In this document: positions 11,668-24,788 of the stretch, in pieces
Numbering within the stretch: the first letter of the stretch is position 1
Layout: every line of letters starts with the position of its first letter
Assembly (NCBI GenBank): GCA_029255685.2
Contig: CM055317.2
Coordinates: forward strand, 74,761,460-74,825,459
Length of the DNA stretch: 64,000 nucleotides
Direction of reading: 5' to 3'
Source of the DNA: Silene conica
Taxonomy: Eukaryota > Streptophyta > Magnoliopsida > Caryophyllales > Caryophyllaceae
Made by a program: the position numbers and the translations under genes
The notes under the pieces: generated by a model
Databases searched by the model: none
Told to the model about the DNA's origin: nothing
The model's input: only the letters and a program-made list of their open reading frames with translations

Positions 11668-12490
11668 TTAGTGTAACACCCGTGAAAAATCATGGGATTG
11701 TGTATTTTTTTTTTTAAAAGAGGACGACAAATTATAATTATTATATAACCAGAAATTTTATTTATTCAATTTGTCTACTTTAGGTCTTAAGAAGTGGAAG
11801 ACAACTGTGATTTTCGAGGAGTTTATTGAGAATACAAAAAAGGAGAAGAAAAAAGAGGAGAGGAAAAAGATGTCGTTCGCCTTTGAGATTTTCGAGCAAC
11901 ATTGAGAAAGTAAAAAGGTTTTGGAAGACAATTTGATAAGGTGGTTGGTTTCACAAAATTGATGATTAGTAGTTATTGGTATTTTGTAATTAATGTATGT
12001 TCACAAAAAAAAGATGAAATAGAGTAAAATAAGAAGAAAAAAAAATACCAGGAGGAAAGTATGACTTAATTATCAATGCAAGATTGAACGACAGAATGAA
12101 TGAAGAATTAATATTACAGCATACACACTACAACACTTTTTTATCTCATGGAAATGTAGGGAAGATAAAATATTATTATTGTTTTTTGGGTATTGCAATG
12201 ACTTGGGTACTACAATGAGTAAAACCGTTTTTTTAATAGGTTTTGAGAATTGTTACCCAAATTAATTAATACAATTATATTAAATATGCACGGTTATGTG
12301 GTTCTCAATTAATTTAAATTTTTTATTTGTTTTAGTTTGTTGATATGAAAAGATGGCCCACGCGGTTAAACATGATTGGTTTAAAAAAACTAAAATTGTG
12401 AGATTGAATGAGAGACTTGCATTAGCCTAATTCTGAATCCACATTGTGCCACATAGGCAGTTTTCCAAGATTCTTTTATATATATAATGA
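11668..12490 (-). mobile_element. Short non-autonomous Helitron
   Basis: On the minus strand it begins TCATTATATATATAAAAG after an A, has an early GCCTATGTGGCACAA block, and ends with a CCCATGATTTTTCACGGG stem, a spacer and CTAA. The host bases at the junctions are A and T, as expected for Helitron insertion. The interior is AT-rich and non-coding. Confidence 0.6.
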
Positions 12491-12612
12491 TGACAACATT
12501 GAAAATAAATATTTGTATGTATCTTTAAGGTTTGGTTTAGGCGGGAAAAAACTAACGATAACGTGACACATGTCAAGTTTTAATGAATAGCGGTTCTTCT
12601 TTTATATTTATA

Positions 12613-12989
12613 CTAGGTTTAAACCCGTGAAAATTCACGGATTAATTAATGAATGTTTAAATACATTCTTGTCTTTTAATAATTTTAATCGTAACAAATA
12701 TATAAGATTTTGAAAATAATCATGCAATGAAATAATTAGTATTTATCCCCTCCAAAAAAGTAATTAGTAGTCAATCTCAAAATTATGGGAGGTTATTTAT
12801 GTCTACCTAAAATTTAAGTAATTGTTTGATATATATTTGTATTTATGGAATGTGATTGGAATAATATAAATTTGTACGTAATATTTTCAAGGCTTCTTAT
12901 CAACCGCCATGTAAGATTGTGTTAGTAGATTAAAATGCCACGTCAGCTGATTTGACTATTGCATTAAAGAAATATATGATATATATAGA
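12613..12989 (-). mobile_element. Very short non-autonomous Helitron
   Basis: On the minus strand it begins TCTATATATATCATATATTT, has a GACGTGGCAT block near the start, and ends with a CCGTGAATTTTCACGGG stem, a spacer and CTAG at 12613-12616. The insertion site is A|T. No coding content in 377 bp. Confidence 0.62.
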
Positions 12990-13337
12990 TATGTTATTGA
13001 TTTGCTAAATATTTTTACATAAAATCTTCGAACCTTGTTATTGAAAATTCGGGAGAAAATAATAAAAAAATAAACAATTTTATATAGGGTCGATTTAGCT
13101 CGAGCTCGTGTTAAAGCTCGCAAGCTTTGTAACAAACACATTTTTTTCAAGCTCGGGTAAGATCGGTTCGACCTCGAACTCGAGTTTTGGTAATCGAGCA
13201 CAAGCCGAGCAAGGGCAAGCTCGGGCTCGGCTCGACTCGTTAACACCCCTAAGTTCAACGCTTGTTCAACCACTTACTAATATTAAGTTTAGTAAATTAA
13301 AAATACAATTAATATACAAAATAAAAAATACAATTAA

Positions 13338-14845
13338 TCTTATCTATATAATTACAGAAACATTTCAGAAGCCCTGGTTGAGCCACGTCATCAACGCATG
13401 TTTTGATTTTTTTTAATTCTCTCAGGTGGGTCCCGCAATGTGTTTAATGAATTTCCTGAGTCATAACCGCCCGATATTCTGAATAAATGCCCGATATCGT
13501 AGTTTTAGAAATATTACGTAACATTTTTATATAATTTCTTAAACATGAATTCCTACGAAAAACGGTCCATTTGTATAACATAAAATGAAATATTATATAA
13601 TCGAATATATATGTCCCGTCTAAAACGATTAGACAACAATTTATTATTATTTTTTTTTAATTTTCTCAGGTGGGTCCTGCAATGTGTTTGATGAATTTCC
13701 GGAGTCATAACCGCCCGATATTGTAAATAAATGTCTGATATCGTAGTTTCAGAAATATTACGTAACATTTTTATATAAATTCGTAAACATGAATTCCAAC
13801 GGAAAACGGTCAATTTGTATAACATAAAAATTAAATATTATATAATATTTTGTATGTTAATTAGTATTATTTTCATTTTCAATTTTAACAAATCAAGTTA
13901 ATCAAATAAATAACATCCTAAAATTAGTTACTTTAAAGTATTTTGGAACAATAATATGACCAAAAATGTTAGTTAAACTATATCAAGTCAATCAAGAAAA
14001 GTTATATTCATTTTTAATTTTGTATATAAATAACAAACATACATTTATTTTTCATGATAACCATATCAATATCAACATGCCAAAAATATTAAACACAAGA
14101 ACTAATCTAAAAAGTTTATTTAAAACTGCAAAAGAAGATAATGATAAAAATACGAAAAAAATACCACAAAGTTTTAGCATAAAACTTCATGGATGAAAAT
14201 TTTAATTACGGTAAAAAGTAACTATTCAAGAGTTTATGTGTAAAGCTTCACATAAATATTATTTGAAAAAAAAGCTCCAAATATTAAATTAATAATGACA
14301 CGATAAAAAAGTGGGATATTGAAATCGCAAAAGAAAAGTATCATAATAGATACTTAACATTTACAAAAACACGAGTAATGACGGGTTTTGAGGGCAGTCA
14401 TATCTTTTTTTCTCTGATAAGCTAAAAAACTATATTGATCCACTAGAGTAGGACCCACATATTTTATTATTTTGAATGAGTTAAGTTGAAACTATCGGCT
14501 TTAAAATCATCTCTAAAGAATTCGACATGTTGACAACTCTGATTTATGAGTGAGTTGTGACGATGAAAAATACATATATAATGAATTTTTTTTGAGATTT
14601 TTGTATTAACATTTACTTAACGTTGTATATTGTAATTTTGTTATGATATTTCAAATTTTGTATAGATTGATTGCGTTTTCATATACTTTGAATATAAACT
14701 GTATGTTAATATTACAATATTTTTAGTATATCGGTCATATAAAATTATATTACAAATCGAAAATCGAAAATATGACTAATCATTATTTATAAATAACAAT
14801 ACCTGAACCTGCAATCCCGTGCAATTTGCACGGGCTTAAAACTAG
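13338..14845 (+). mobile_element. Non-autonomous Helitron
   Basis: It starts TCTTATCTATATAATTAC after A13337 and has a GAGCCACGTCATCAA block. It ends with a CCCGTGCAATTTGCACGGG stem, the spacer cttaaaa and CTAG (14842-14845), then T. Its first 25 bases match those of the opposite-strand Helitron at 51097-52164. Near 13420-13560 and 13660-13800 it carries two diverged copies of a 230-bp segment (TTCTCAGGTGGGTCC, AACCGCCCGATATT). No coding. Confidence 0.75.
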
Positions 14846-15980
14846 TTTATATAAATGGATAATCTCAAAAACACAAATTCTATTTAGAAAAGTGATCTCA
14901 TTTTGATAAGTAGTGAATACTTTTAATTAAATAGTGTTTTTTTTTGTTTAAAAAATGACCTATATTTTAAGAGTGGTCACTATTTATGAAAAAGTGATCA
15001 CTATTTACCTAAAATGATCACATTTTGCAAAAAAAAAGCACGAGATCACCATCGTACAGTAAAACTAGTGTCTCAAAAATAAAGCAAAAAATGCTAAAAC
15101 AAAGCAATGTGTCCAAACTTGATCTCAATTTTAGGAAATTACACTTTGTTAGTGTGATAACCAGAAATGAAAAATCTAGAGCTTTTATTCTTCTACGTAT
15201 CCTGTAATCCACCTTCTCCATTAATTATACTCCCATATTTGCCATTTCGCCATTTCTCATCTTCAAGACTTCAACCACATTGCTCTAGTCCTCTTCCTTG
15301 CACTATTATTCAGGTTCTCTTCTTCTCCTTCTTTTCTTTCTTTGTTTTAGCTTCGTTTTACGACGTTCCGCTTACGGCTTATGGAGTATGGATTTGTGGT
15401 ACATAATGACATAATGTATACCGTAGCATTAGTTTTACATGTAATTTGAAATTTAAATGGTTTTTGGTAAGATTGAAAGATCTAAAAAAAATTCGGAGTA
15501 TGTAGGCTGATTGGTATTTTCCGGTTGTATCTCGTGTCATTGACTATGTAAATGTCGAGACAATATCGGAGTATCTGATACAGTTATTTTATGCTAAGTT
15601 TTCAAATTTCAACATTTTAGTCCAAAATGAAGTTTCATAGTGTCGTGTCATGTCGGACACAGGTAAACTTTACCGAGTAACTAAGAGTACATACATTATT
15701 TTAGTTTCACATACCGTCTATAAAGGTTTCTGCTTTTAGATTTCACCTCGAAAAATTGTGAAAATGGTATTGAACTGACAGTTATTTGCTTTAAGAACTC
15801 AATTTTTACTGTTGAACATACTCTAAATTCTATTCAATTTCCGGTAAAAACTCTGTTTTACACCGTTAATTTTACTGTTTGTTAAGCTGTTTTTTCGTGC
15901 AAGACCTCGCGGCCTTAGAATTTATCTAAGTTGTTTATTCATCTCTTTAGTTAGATTGAAATCGATAATCGTCATCGTCA
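14846..15980. other. Upstream flank of the B3 gene
   Basis: No recognisable element. A pyrimidine-rich stretch at about 15290-15350 and the general position suggest promoter and 5' UTR sequence for the B3 gene starting at 15981. I could not place a TATA box or transcription start with confidence. Short open frames here look accidental. Confidence 0.35.
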
Positions 15981-16588
15981 ATGGCAAAATGTGAAAATTG
16001 TGATATAATGAAGAAATACAAGTACTGGAATGAACTTCCTGCAACGAAACATAGTTTCTTCAAGGTCATGCTACATGATTTCGACCGTCAACTCGTAAGA
16101 ACATCTCTAATTCTCTATGTAATACTCTAGATTGATGCTCTATAACGCAGAAACTCATTAGTTATTTGTGTTTCATTGTTTAATTTTCTCCAAAACAGTT
16201 GATTCCGAAGAAATTCTCTGAATGCTTCAAGCAAAAACTTTGTGGTTGGTGCATCCTGGTTGGACCCAGCGGAAAAAAATGGAGGGTACGGGTCTCGGCA
16301 GTGAAACAAAACTCGGGCCGTGTCATGTTCACAGATAATGGTTGGCTGAGTTTTGTTCGAGATAACGGGATTCAGTTTACAGACTTTGTTACCTTTCATT
16401 ACCTTGGCAAGTCGTCTTTTCAGGTTTGCATATTTGATGGATCTGGTTGTGAGCCTGAGGAGTCGTACTTCGCCAAAACCGGATGCAAATCGCAAAGCAA
16501 ATCTAGCAGTGCCTTCCATTTTCAGGAAAAGAATAACACCACCGGGGATGAGGTTGATGTAGGCGGTATATCTATACTTAAACAGTAA
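15981..16588 (+). CDS. REM-type B3 protein, first B3 domain (two exons)
   Basis: Exon 1 (15981-16094) starts at an ATG and encodes 38 residues ending HSFFKVMLHDFDRQL. A GT-AG intron of 104 bp follows, and exon 2 (16199-16588) continues in frame with LIPKKFSECFK, then WRVRVSAV, then FTDNGWLSFVRDNGI and DFVTFHYLG. This is a complete B3 DNA-binding domain of the plant REM (reproductive meristem) class, about residues 25-125, acting in the nucleus. A poorly conserved charged tail ends at a stop at 16588, giving 167 residues if read alone. Because a second B3 module lies at 37759-43307, I think this is the N-terminal half of a two-B3 REM gene now cut by insertions. It could instead survive as a short single-B3 protein. 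Confidence 0.8.
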
Positions 16589-16620
16589 ATAGAAAGAACT
16601 TACAGAACTTGGAAACAAGA

Positions 16621-16972
16621 TGTCGTGGCGTGATGAAAATCACTGCCCTAAAGTTGAAATTGCCCCGCTCAATACACACGGCCTCTTGGCAAACCAACCC
16701 CCAGGGTTAACACGACTTCCGAGCCTAAGGTGTATACGAAGACTCAGATTGAGAACTACTAATAGAATGTTGCCAGAATATCAGCTATAAATATTTAGAG
16801 ACGAAATGTATTTCAGAGAGAAAGAGATGAGAAAGATATTGTGTTGTGTGTTTTTTGAATGACAAAATAGGTGGTATATAATATATATATATATAGGATT
16901 GAAAGGAAGGATCCAGAGAACCGTAATAAATGGTCTCGGAAAACTAGACTAGGATTTTGCACAATCAGTATG
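16621..16972 (-). repeat. LTR-like sequence, left part, cut by the CACTA element
   Basis: The minus strand has a pyrimidine-rich leader-like stretch with AGAGAAA and TATAAATA words before a TG-type boundary at 16621, resembling the downstream half of a Copia LTR. The flank on the far side of the CACTA element (36880-37190) shares AATCAGTATG with it and looks like the other half. I found no clear duplication at its outer ends, so this is tentative. Confidence 0.3.
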
Positions 16973-17410
16973 CACTACAAAACAATGCGCTATTTGCGAC
17001 GGAACGGTCCGTCGCAAAAAGGGTGAAATCCGTCGCAAAATCATCATTTGCGACGGACTGTGTCTGTCCCTTATTTTTGTCGCAGAAAGTTATTTTGCGA
17101 CGGATTTTTCCGTCGCAAAACGTTTGCGACGGATTGATCGAGGTTTGCGACGGATTGACTTTGACCATCTGGTCAAAGTCAGTCAAGATTTGCGACGGAA
17201 ATTCCGTCGCAAATGTTCCCTTTTGCGACGGAAAATCCGTCGCAAACCTTGACTGACCTTGACCAGAAGTCAAAGTCAGTCAAGATTTGCGACGGATTTT
17301 CCGTCGCAAAAGGGAACACTTGCGACGGAATTTCCGTCGCAAATCGTGACTTACTTTGACTTCTGGTCAAGGTTTGCGACGGAATTCCGTCGCGAATTAA
17401 GACATTTCCA
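16973..17410. repeat. Left subterminal repeats of the outer CACTA
   Basis: More than ten copies of TTTGCGACGGA or its complement TCCGTCGCAAA, often as short inverted pairs, are interspersed with TTGACTTTGACC. Arrays like this are binding sites for the TNPA-type protein. Several overlapping open frames on both strands here are artefacts of the repeat. Confidence 0.9.
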
Positions 17411-18645
17411 TCGCAAATTCCTGTATGATTTTCCGGTTTCAGCTCTTTTTTCAGCTCCCCATTTCCAATGAAATGACTCATTTTTCCCTTTTGCAGGCTC
17501 TCCAAACCTTCAATTTCAGCAAAAACAACCCAGCAACAAAGAACTTGTCGAAGACAAGGTTTTTAAAACGTCTTTTCATAACTAAAGTGAAGGTTTTACA
17601 AATGATCATTCAACTAAAAACTAAACATAATCCGCGGTACACCAACTAAACAATCAAATAAAACCTATCTAACGGTCGTGTCGGTGGGCTGTGGGGTGGC
17701 GAAATGGCTGGCCGCCCTAGCATTGTCGCCGCCATCATCATCGAAGTCGCGTCTCGGCTGAGAAAAGCCTCCCGGGTTGCAGCTTTGAGTAGTGAACTCC
17801 CCCCGTTGACTTAAGAAATCTTCAATTGCCTTCAGCCTTTGGGATGTCTCGAGATCACGTTCTCTTAGCTGAGCATTCTCTCGAAGAACTCTGCCGACGA
17901 TACCTGCAATGAATAGTCAAACATGATATTATATTCATTTAGTAAACGGTTAAATAATTGGTTAGTCTTAATTTTTAATAAACTATAAAATACAAACCTG
18001 GGGTGTATGATGATGGGTTCCCAGCACTTGAGTGACGACGACGCTCGTAAATAACTGGGGCTGCATTTCCCATACCGAGTATCAACCCTTTCTTGTTGAA
18101 ACCGCCGTGTTCTTCGAAGTAGATCTCGTTGTTGTCGATATCTTGCTCCGGGACCCCTTCACTTATCATTTTTGACTTTCTTGAAAAAACTTTTTCCTAC
18201 AAAACAAAAATAAAGTGTGATTAGTATACGTTAATTAATTAGTAAACCAAATTACTAAAACATAAAGAAAAGTTTCTGTTAACTTACAAAGAGTGCTTTG
18301 GGTTTCGTTGATAGCCATCCCTTCTTGGCATGCTTTTTTGTCTTCTCCAGCAACTTCAAGGCGGATGGTACATCCGTCCCATCTTGTCCAGCCTGCAATT
18401 TAAATCCAACGGCACTTGTTAAAAAAAACACTCAAGATTGTCAAAGGGTGAAAATTGTTTAAAAATTATTCAAGACAAGAAAAAGTGAAGTAAAAACTAA
18501 GAAATTACCATTTCATCCATCATCTGTAGGGTGTTTTTACGACCCATAATGTGAGTACCTAAGGCCTTGCCTTTTTCGGTACTTCCTGACATCCGATTGG
18601 TTTTGTTTTTCTCGGATTTGTTTTGAAAGTTTGGATCATCCTTTC

Positions 18646-20190
18646 TGATACGTGTCTATTTTATGATGTTTTACATCTATTTTTACACGTATTTGGTCGC
18701 TCATTTACTATGTTTTAGCCTTTATTTCCCACAAATTGTGTACTTTCGTATTTTTATGCACTTTTGCAGATTTATGCGGAAAAGAGACGATTTAGCACCA
18801 AATTCGTATCCTCAAGTCTTTTGCTTAATTAAGGAATAAATGGAAAGTCAACTAGAGTCAAAATCAAGTACCAAGAGTCAAAACAGAAGAAATCCGAAGA
18901 TTTCCGTACAGAAGCGGTCGACCGACCAGCAAAACGGGTCGGCCGACCAGGCCTGATTTTCATAAAGCCCAATTTTCAAGGAATGCCGGAAATAAAAGAA
19001 GCCCAACAGGAAGCGGTCGACCGACCCGAATAGTAGGTCGACCGACCACAACAGAAGCCCAATCGATTCTTTTCGGAAATAATTTAGAATTAGAATCTTT
19101 AGGAAACTCTTACTTTTTCTACCTATATAAACTAATCTTGTGATTAGGGTTAGATATCTTCTACTATCTTAGATCTTAGATCTTGATAATCAAGTTTTGC
19201 ATCGAATCTTTCAGTATCAAGTTTTATCAGATTTAGTTTTGTAATCTTTCAATAATTCTCAAGCATTCAATAAAGTTAGTTTCTTTCTGCCCTAATTCCA
19301 ATTGTGGTAATTACTCTTTAATCTAGTTTTTATTATAGTTCTTGTTTTTATTACAATTGTTAAGTTAGAATCCCAAGCTTTATTAAATCTTGCATGCTTA
19401 GATTATTTACTATGTTCTCCATGTTTATTCCCAATTTTACAATCGTCTCAACAGTCATGAGTAGCTAATTTTCATATGTTAGGATGTAGGGGATAATATG
19501 CAGAGGTAAATAAAATCCGAAAAACCGACTGGAATAGCTGGTCGGTCGACCGAGGCCGTGGTCGGCCGACTGGAGTAGCCGGTCGGTCGACCACTCGCGT
19601 ATGTATTCTTGTTTCGTCTTTTCTTGTCAATTATAATATCCTGCAATAAGACCATAAGGAGACTTGTAGGATGTTAGTAATGACCTACCCAAGATTGAAA
19701 GATACGGGAAGGGCATTGGTTTACACTTTAAGACGGATAGGTTACTCGATCAAGGCTGAAAGGTATGTGACCTGGGATTTAGGAATCACCCTTATTGTTG
19801 ACACCCAATAATTGTGAGACCTAGGAACTAATAGCACAGGCCGAAAGGAGCTATTAGGTAGCATAGACCTAAAAAGATATGTTACACCCCCTTACGCGAT
19901 TGCAATACATGTTGACCTTAGGATTTATTTTACCTTAGCTATTTATTACCCAAACATCCTAGCATCCTCTTTTATTATATTTTATTCTCATCTTTTAATT
20001 CTTGTTTTGTTTTAATCTTTGCTTTAGATATAGTAATCAACCAATCAACCCCCAAATTTGTTACCTTTAAACATTAACATTCAACAATAAACATTCCCCA
20101 CCTCCTTGTGGTTCGACCCTGACTTTCACTATCTATTGTTAAAGTTAGGAATTATAAATTTATCTTTGGTACCCTCAACGACGGGCATCA
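18646..20190 (+). repeat. 5' LTR of the Gypsy element
   Basis: Starts TGATACGTG and ends GGGCATCA. It contains several copies of the motif GGTCGACCGACC or GGTCGGTCGACC (about 18918, 19017, 19037, 19540 and 19580). Confidence 0.92.
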
Positions 20191-20312
20191 AATTTTGGCG
20201 CCGTTGCCGGGGAGGTGACGCCAGTGTTTATTGTTTTTTGTTTTTGTTTCTCTTTGTTTAAGGAACTTTTTGTTCCTTAAACCTTCTCACCTTTTTCTTG
20301 TAGTTTCCTCTT

Positions 20313-22976
20313 ATGCGCAGGTCAGTTCAAGGAGAACTCCTACCACTTGATCTCGAAATTGAGAGGACTCTTAGGGAAAGAAGAAAGCAACTTCTAGCAA
20401 ATCAAGAGGGAGGGTCACCATCCTCTTTATTTCAAGAAGACCTTTTCGAGTTACCACCATCTTCACCAAAAACACCACCTTCGCAACCGAATTCACCCAT
20501 CAATCCGCTTTCACCATTAACACCACCTTTTACCTACTTTCCAGTTTTTCCTAAAGAAGAAGATAATATGGCAGAAGAAGCTACTATTGCCAGTCACTCC
20601 ATGCCTCAGGCAAAGGACCTATACAAAGGGTTCACTTTACCTGCAGGTACTGGGAAGCCATTCGAGGCCAAGCCTGCCTATATTACTATGGTTGAAAGAA
20701 ACCAATTTGGAGGCTCGGCCAATGAGGATGCTGCTAAGCATATTGAAATCTTCACAGATTACATATGCTCTATAGCACCCCCAGAAGGAGTGACGCAGGA
20801 CCAGATTAAACAGACCATGTTTATCTTCTCCCTTAGAGACTCTGCGAGAGAGTGGTACAGAGACCTTGACCGCACTGCTGCGGGAGTCACAGATTGGAAC
20901 ACCTTAGCCTTAGCATTCTATAGGAAATATTATTCCGCGTCAAAGACTAATGCTCTGAGGGCGCAGATCACTAATTTCAAGCAAGGTCCCAATGAAGACT
21001 TTAGCGAGGCGTGGGACAGGTTCAAGAGACTTGTTCGATCCATACCACATCACGGATTCGAACAATGGTTTCTTTGCAACCAGTTCTACAATGGCCTCTA
21101 TGATGACAATAGGGCCTACTTAGATGCTGCAGCTAATGGAAGATTCCAGGATAATTCAGGAGAGACTAAGGGTCTCAAGTTAATAGAAGATGTTGCTGTG
21201 CACCGCGCTGAGCATGGTACTTCCAGAGGAAATCAGAGAAAATCTGAGTACAACCTGTCAGCAATTGAGGCCTTAACGGCCAAGTTGGAAAAATTTGAGG
21301 CTGCAGGAAAGCTCGATCTAGGGAGTGGAAGCAAGGGAGGAATATACCAGGTGAACGCCGTTCAGGACGGACCCTTTGCTTGTGAGAGGTGCGGTGGAGA
21401 AGGGCATGTGTCAAAGTTCTGTACTTCATCTAATGAAACATGTGCCGCTTTTCAGCATTATCGTGGGAACAATTTCTATGATCCAAATAATAATAATGTC
21501 CATCCCAACTTAAGGTGGACAAGCCAGAATGTTCAAAACCCACATCACATGCAACCTCAGCAAAATTCCACCTATGTACCCCCACATAAACAAAATTTCC
21601 AAAAACCACCTTTCAACCCTCAACCACCTTCTAATCCGCCACCCAACACAGACGCTCTTATCCAAAATCTTATTGGGTTGGTTCAGAAGGAGTCGCAGGC
21701 TAGAGAGGCAGGGATGAAGATGTTAGAGTCCCAGATTGCTCAGATCGCGAGCAAAAATGATACTAGGGCTCCGGGTCAACTTCCAACCAAACCGGACCAG
21801 AAGAAGGAGACTCTTAACGTCGTAACCCTGCGAAGTGGAGCCAAAGTGGGGGCTGAGAAAGAAAAAAAGGCGAGTAGAAGTGAAGGCGGTCGACCGACCG
21901 AAGAATCTGGTCGACCGACCGCGGAGCAGGATCCGAAATTTTCGCCTGAACAGGAGACTGGTCGACCGACCGAAGATACTGGTCGACCGACCACTGAAGC
22001 AGAACCTGAAGTTCCCTTTCGTCCAGAATTGCCGAACAACTTGCGGGATTTTCTTTTCCGGGGTGATAAGACCCCCAGGTTTTTAAAAAGGGCTGCAAAT
22101 ACGGAGTCCTCAGCTGCTCCTTTTCCAGAGAGACTCGTGCCTTCAAAGGATCAGGTATCTTTTGACAAATTTAAGGATGTGATTCGTTCATTAAATGTTC
22201 AAGTCCCATTTTTAGAATTAGTTCAACAAGTTCCTTCTTATCTTAAATTCATGAGACAACTTTTGTCAAGAAAGAGGTCTCTAGAAAAGGTTGAGTCTGT
22301 GGCTCTCACTGAAGAGTCATCCAGTTTTTTAACTCATGTCATTGCCCCTCATAAACTAGAGGACCCTGGTAGTTTTTCTGTCCCCTGTAATATAGGAACC
22401 TTCTCAGTTAAGAAGGCTCTATGCGATTTAGGTGCTAGTATAAGTGTCATGCCCCTAAGCGTTGCCTTAAAACTAGGAATGACCGAATTTGCAGTGACCA
22501 GTATGACAGTCCAGATGGCAGATCGCACATCTATGGAACCTGTAGGGGTGTTAGAAAACATCCCTGTGCGTATTGACAGGTTTTTCTTCCCAGTCGACTT
22601 TGTTGTTTTGGACATCCCAGAGGATGCCCATATACCCATAATTCTAGGAAGACCCTTTCTTCACACTGCAGGTGCCATTATAGATGTAGGCACTGGAACT
22701 CTAACTTTCAAGGTAGGCAAACATTCTATTATCTATGGCCTATCCAATAGGAAGAAGGATGCTATGACCCCCATCACATGTAATGCTATCACTTATAAGA
22801 AAAAGTATGAGGTCATCACTACTTCTCCCACTTTATTACCTGTTCCTGTATCTGTTTTTACACCTCCGCCCCAGATTGGGAGCAGTAGGGAGGACACTTC
22901 TGTTATGACTATTGCAGGAACTGGTTTGGGGAAACCCAAGGAGAAGGAAGTCATCATCCAGAGAGGAGGAATGGGA
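20313..22976 (+). CDS. Gypsy gag-protease coding region
   Basis: This large open region encodes an acidic, proline-rich N-terminus, then a retrotransposon gag domain (motifs such as REWYRDLDR and EDFSEAWDRFKRL). A CCHC-like zinc knuckle (CERCGGEGHVSKFC) follows, then a linker with repeated GRPTE units, then a retropepsin-like domain (CDLGASISVMPL and IILGRPFLHTAGA). Gag would form the particle and the protease would process it. The GRPTE repeat is encoded by the same GTCGACCGACC motif that recurs in the LTRs. The inner CACTA element begins at 22977, inside this region. No polymerase domains follow. Confidence 0.88.
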
Positions 22977-23250
22977 CACTACTACAGAAACCCTTAAGGA
23001 CATCGGTTAATGGACATCAGATTTTGGAAAAATCTGATGTAATTAATTTGCACATCAGTTGATTACAAAAATCTGATGTCCTTATAAAATAAAGGACATC
23101 AGTTTCTATTTCAAACCCATGTCCATAAGTATTGATTTTAATGCACATCAGACTAAATAACAACCCATGTACATTAATTGGTAAAGGACAACATTTATTT
23201 ACCTAAGCCGATGTTAATTATTATTTCGAAATAATAAAAATATATTTACC
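22977..23250. repeat. Left subterminal repeats of the inner CACTA
   Basis: Repeated GGACATCAG, AATCTGATGT and GGACATCGG words on both strands immediately inside the left terminus. They mirror the right-end array. Confidence 0.85.
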
Positions 23251-24788
23251 CATGTCTATTGCTGCTTTCGTCTTTCACTCCTTCATTCTTTCCTTTCCCA
23301 ATTTTTTCGACATTTTCATTTCTCCTTCAAACTTTCACCATTTAAACCTGCAAATCACCTTATAAACACATTTCCTTCACTTAATTATGCAAATTAAACA
23401 AAAAAAAACCTCTAACTTTCATCCCAAAAATTCAGTTTTTGAGTGACTTACGTATTAGGGTTTGCAAAAAATTCGAGTTTCTGTCAAATATTCGTTCTTC
23501 TCCTTGTTCTATTTGCATTATTGTGTATTCTCCGCCTTGAAGTAAGTATTCATTCTTCTTTTTCGTATTTAGTTTGTTTAATTCAGCTTCAATTAACGAA
23601 ATTAGGGTTTCGCTTTGTTTCGATTTGGGGTTATGGTATTAGGCCGATTTTCAGCTTCAATTAACGAAATCTATCTGCTCATCTCATTTGCAAAACCCAT
23701 CCACCGTTTCCCACAAAACCCATAATCGATGCTCCATTGTCTGTGCTATTCGTATTCAATTTGCATTGTCTGTGCTTGATTGGGGTTATGGTATTAGGCC
23801 GACTTTCAAGCCCTTTCTGGATTGAACTCTTCATTCGTATTCAATTTGCATTTTGGGCGATTTTATTAGGATTTATCCAAAGGCCGGCAAAGGTATGATT
23901 CATTTCATTTTTCTATTCCTTTAGATGTTTTGATTAATGATTAATTGAGGTATAAGAGTAAAGAATACATCTACCTATAAACCCAGTTCCTTAATTAGGA
24001 ATGCATATTCTGTAAATGAATCTGAGCTGGGTACATTCAATGGTATATAGGCAATAGCTTCCCTATATTGGTTACTTATTTGTAAGGAATTAGCGTTCTT
24101 TTCCCCTTTGTGGATGAATAAGACTGGCTTTACCTTTCTTGCAAAAAAAAAACGTTTTAGGCAGTAATCCAGCTTACTATAATACTAAACTTTTGAAGAA
24201 TGCTTTTTTTTTGTGAAGATTTACTTCTTAGAATATGAATAGTAGGCTCTATTTTTGTTTATATTACTGGATATAGACATAATCTATTCCTCGCAGAGTT
24301 ACTGATGACTAGTATGGAGTACTTTCTATGACTTTGCTTGAATGTGCTTAGGACTTGGGACTTACGAGTATTAGCATGAGTTAAACTTATCTTTTTAGTC
24401 ATTATTGACTTTTTAATTGTTGTTGAAGCATTTAGCTCCTTTCTGTGCATCCTTTAGCTGCAATTACATCAGTTACGTACTCTGCATATGGCTATATCAT
24501 CATCTCATCAAGTCGTTGATTTGTATCTGAACCTGAACCGCAGTCATGATTAAGGATTGTTTGGACAAGTTTCATGACCAATGTGAACTAGTATTAGTTT
24601 TAATTAGTAAATCTAGTTTTATAAACATGTACCCAAGTTTGAGTAACAAAGGATACGGGTATCTGAGGGAGAATAAAGAGCCTGGGCATCGTAGGCTCTA
24701 AGTATCGTTTACAAATATCTTTGTTATGTCTAAAAATATTCAGTTGAGTATCGTGCTCTAAGAATTGCGTATATGATTCTTTTCCAAG
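23250..24788 (+). other. Inner CACTA interior, possible captured 5' gene sequence
   Basis: This begins with a pyrimidine-rich stretch (CTTTCACTCCTTCATTC) and includes ATTAGGGTTT and CGAAATTAGGG words typical of plant 5' UTR and leader-intron sequence. A short segment, TTCAGCTTCAATTAACGAAAT, occurs twice near 23585 and 23652. It may be the promoter, leader and first intron of a captured gene, but no coding exon is visible, so this is inference. Confidence 0.35.

Larger units (their letters stand above)
6716..13251. mobile_element. Possible large hAT-like element, filled with later insertions
   Basis: The left end at 6716 reads TAGGGTTGTTAATGAG. The right end at 13251, read inward on the minus strand, gives TAGGGGTGTTAACGAG. 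Both ends are followed by repeated CGAGCTCG and GCTCGGCTCG words. The flanking octamers gttaaacg (6708-6715) and gttcaacg (13253-13260) agree at seven of eight bases, with one extra base at the right. This fits the two ends of one hAT element later filled by a Gypsy LTR and Helitrons. Two unrelated decayed elements remain possible. Confidence 0.45.

Noticed and set aside
15018-15406. Open frames upstream of the B3 gene
   Set aside because: Short, mutually overlapping on both strands, no conserved motif, and located in probable promoter DNA.
16957-17505. Several open frames with FATDFPSQK-type repeats
   Set aside because: Both strands are open because of the TTTGCGACGGA subterminal repeats of the CACTA element.
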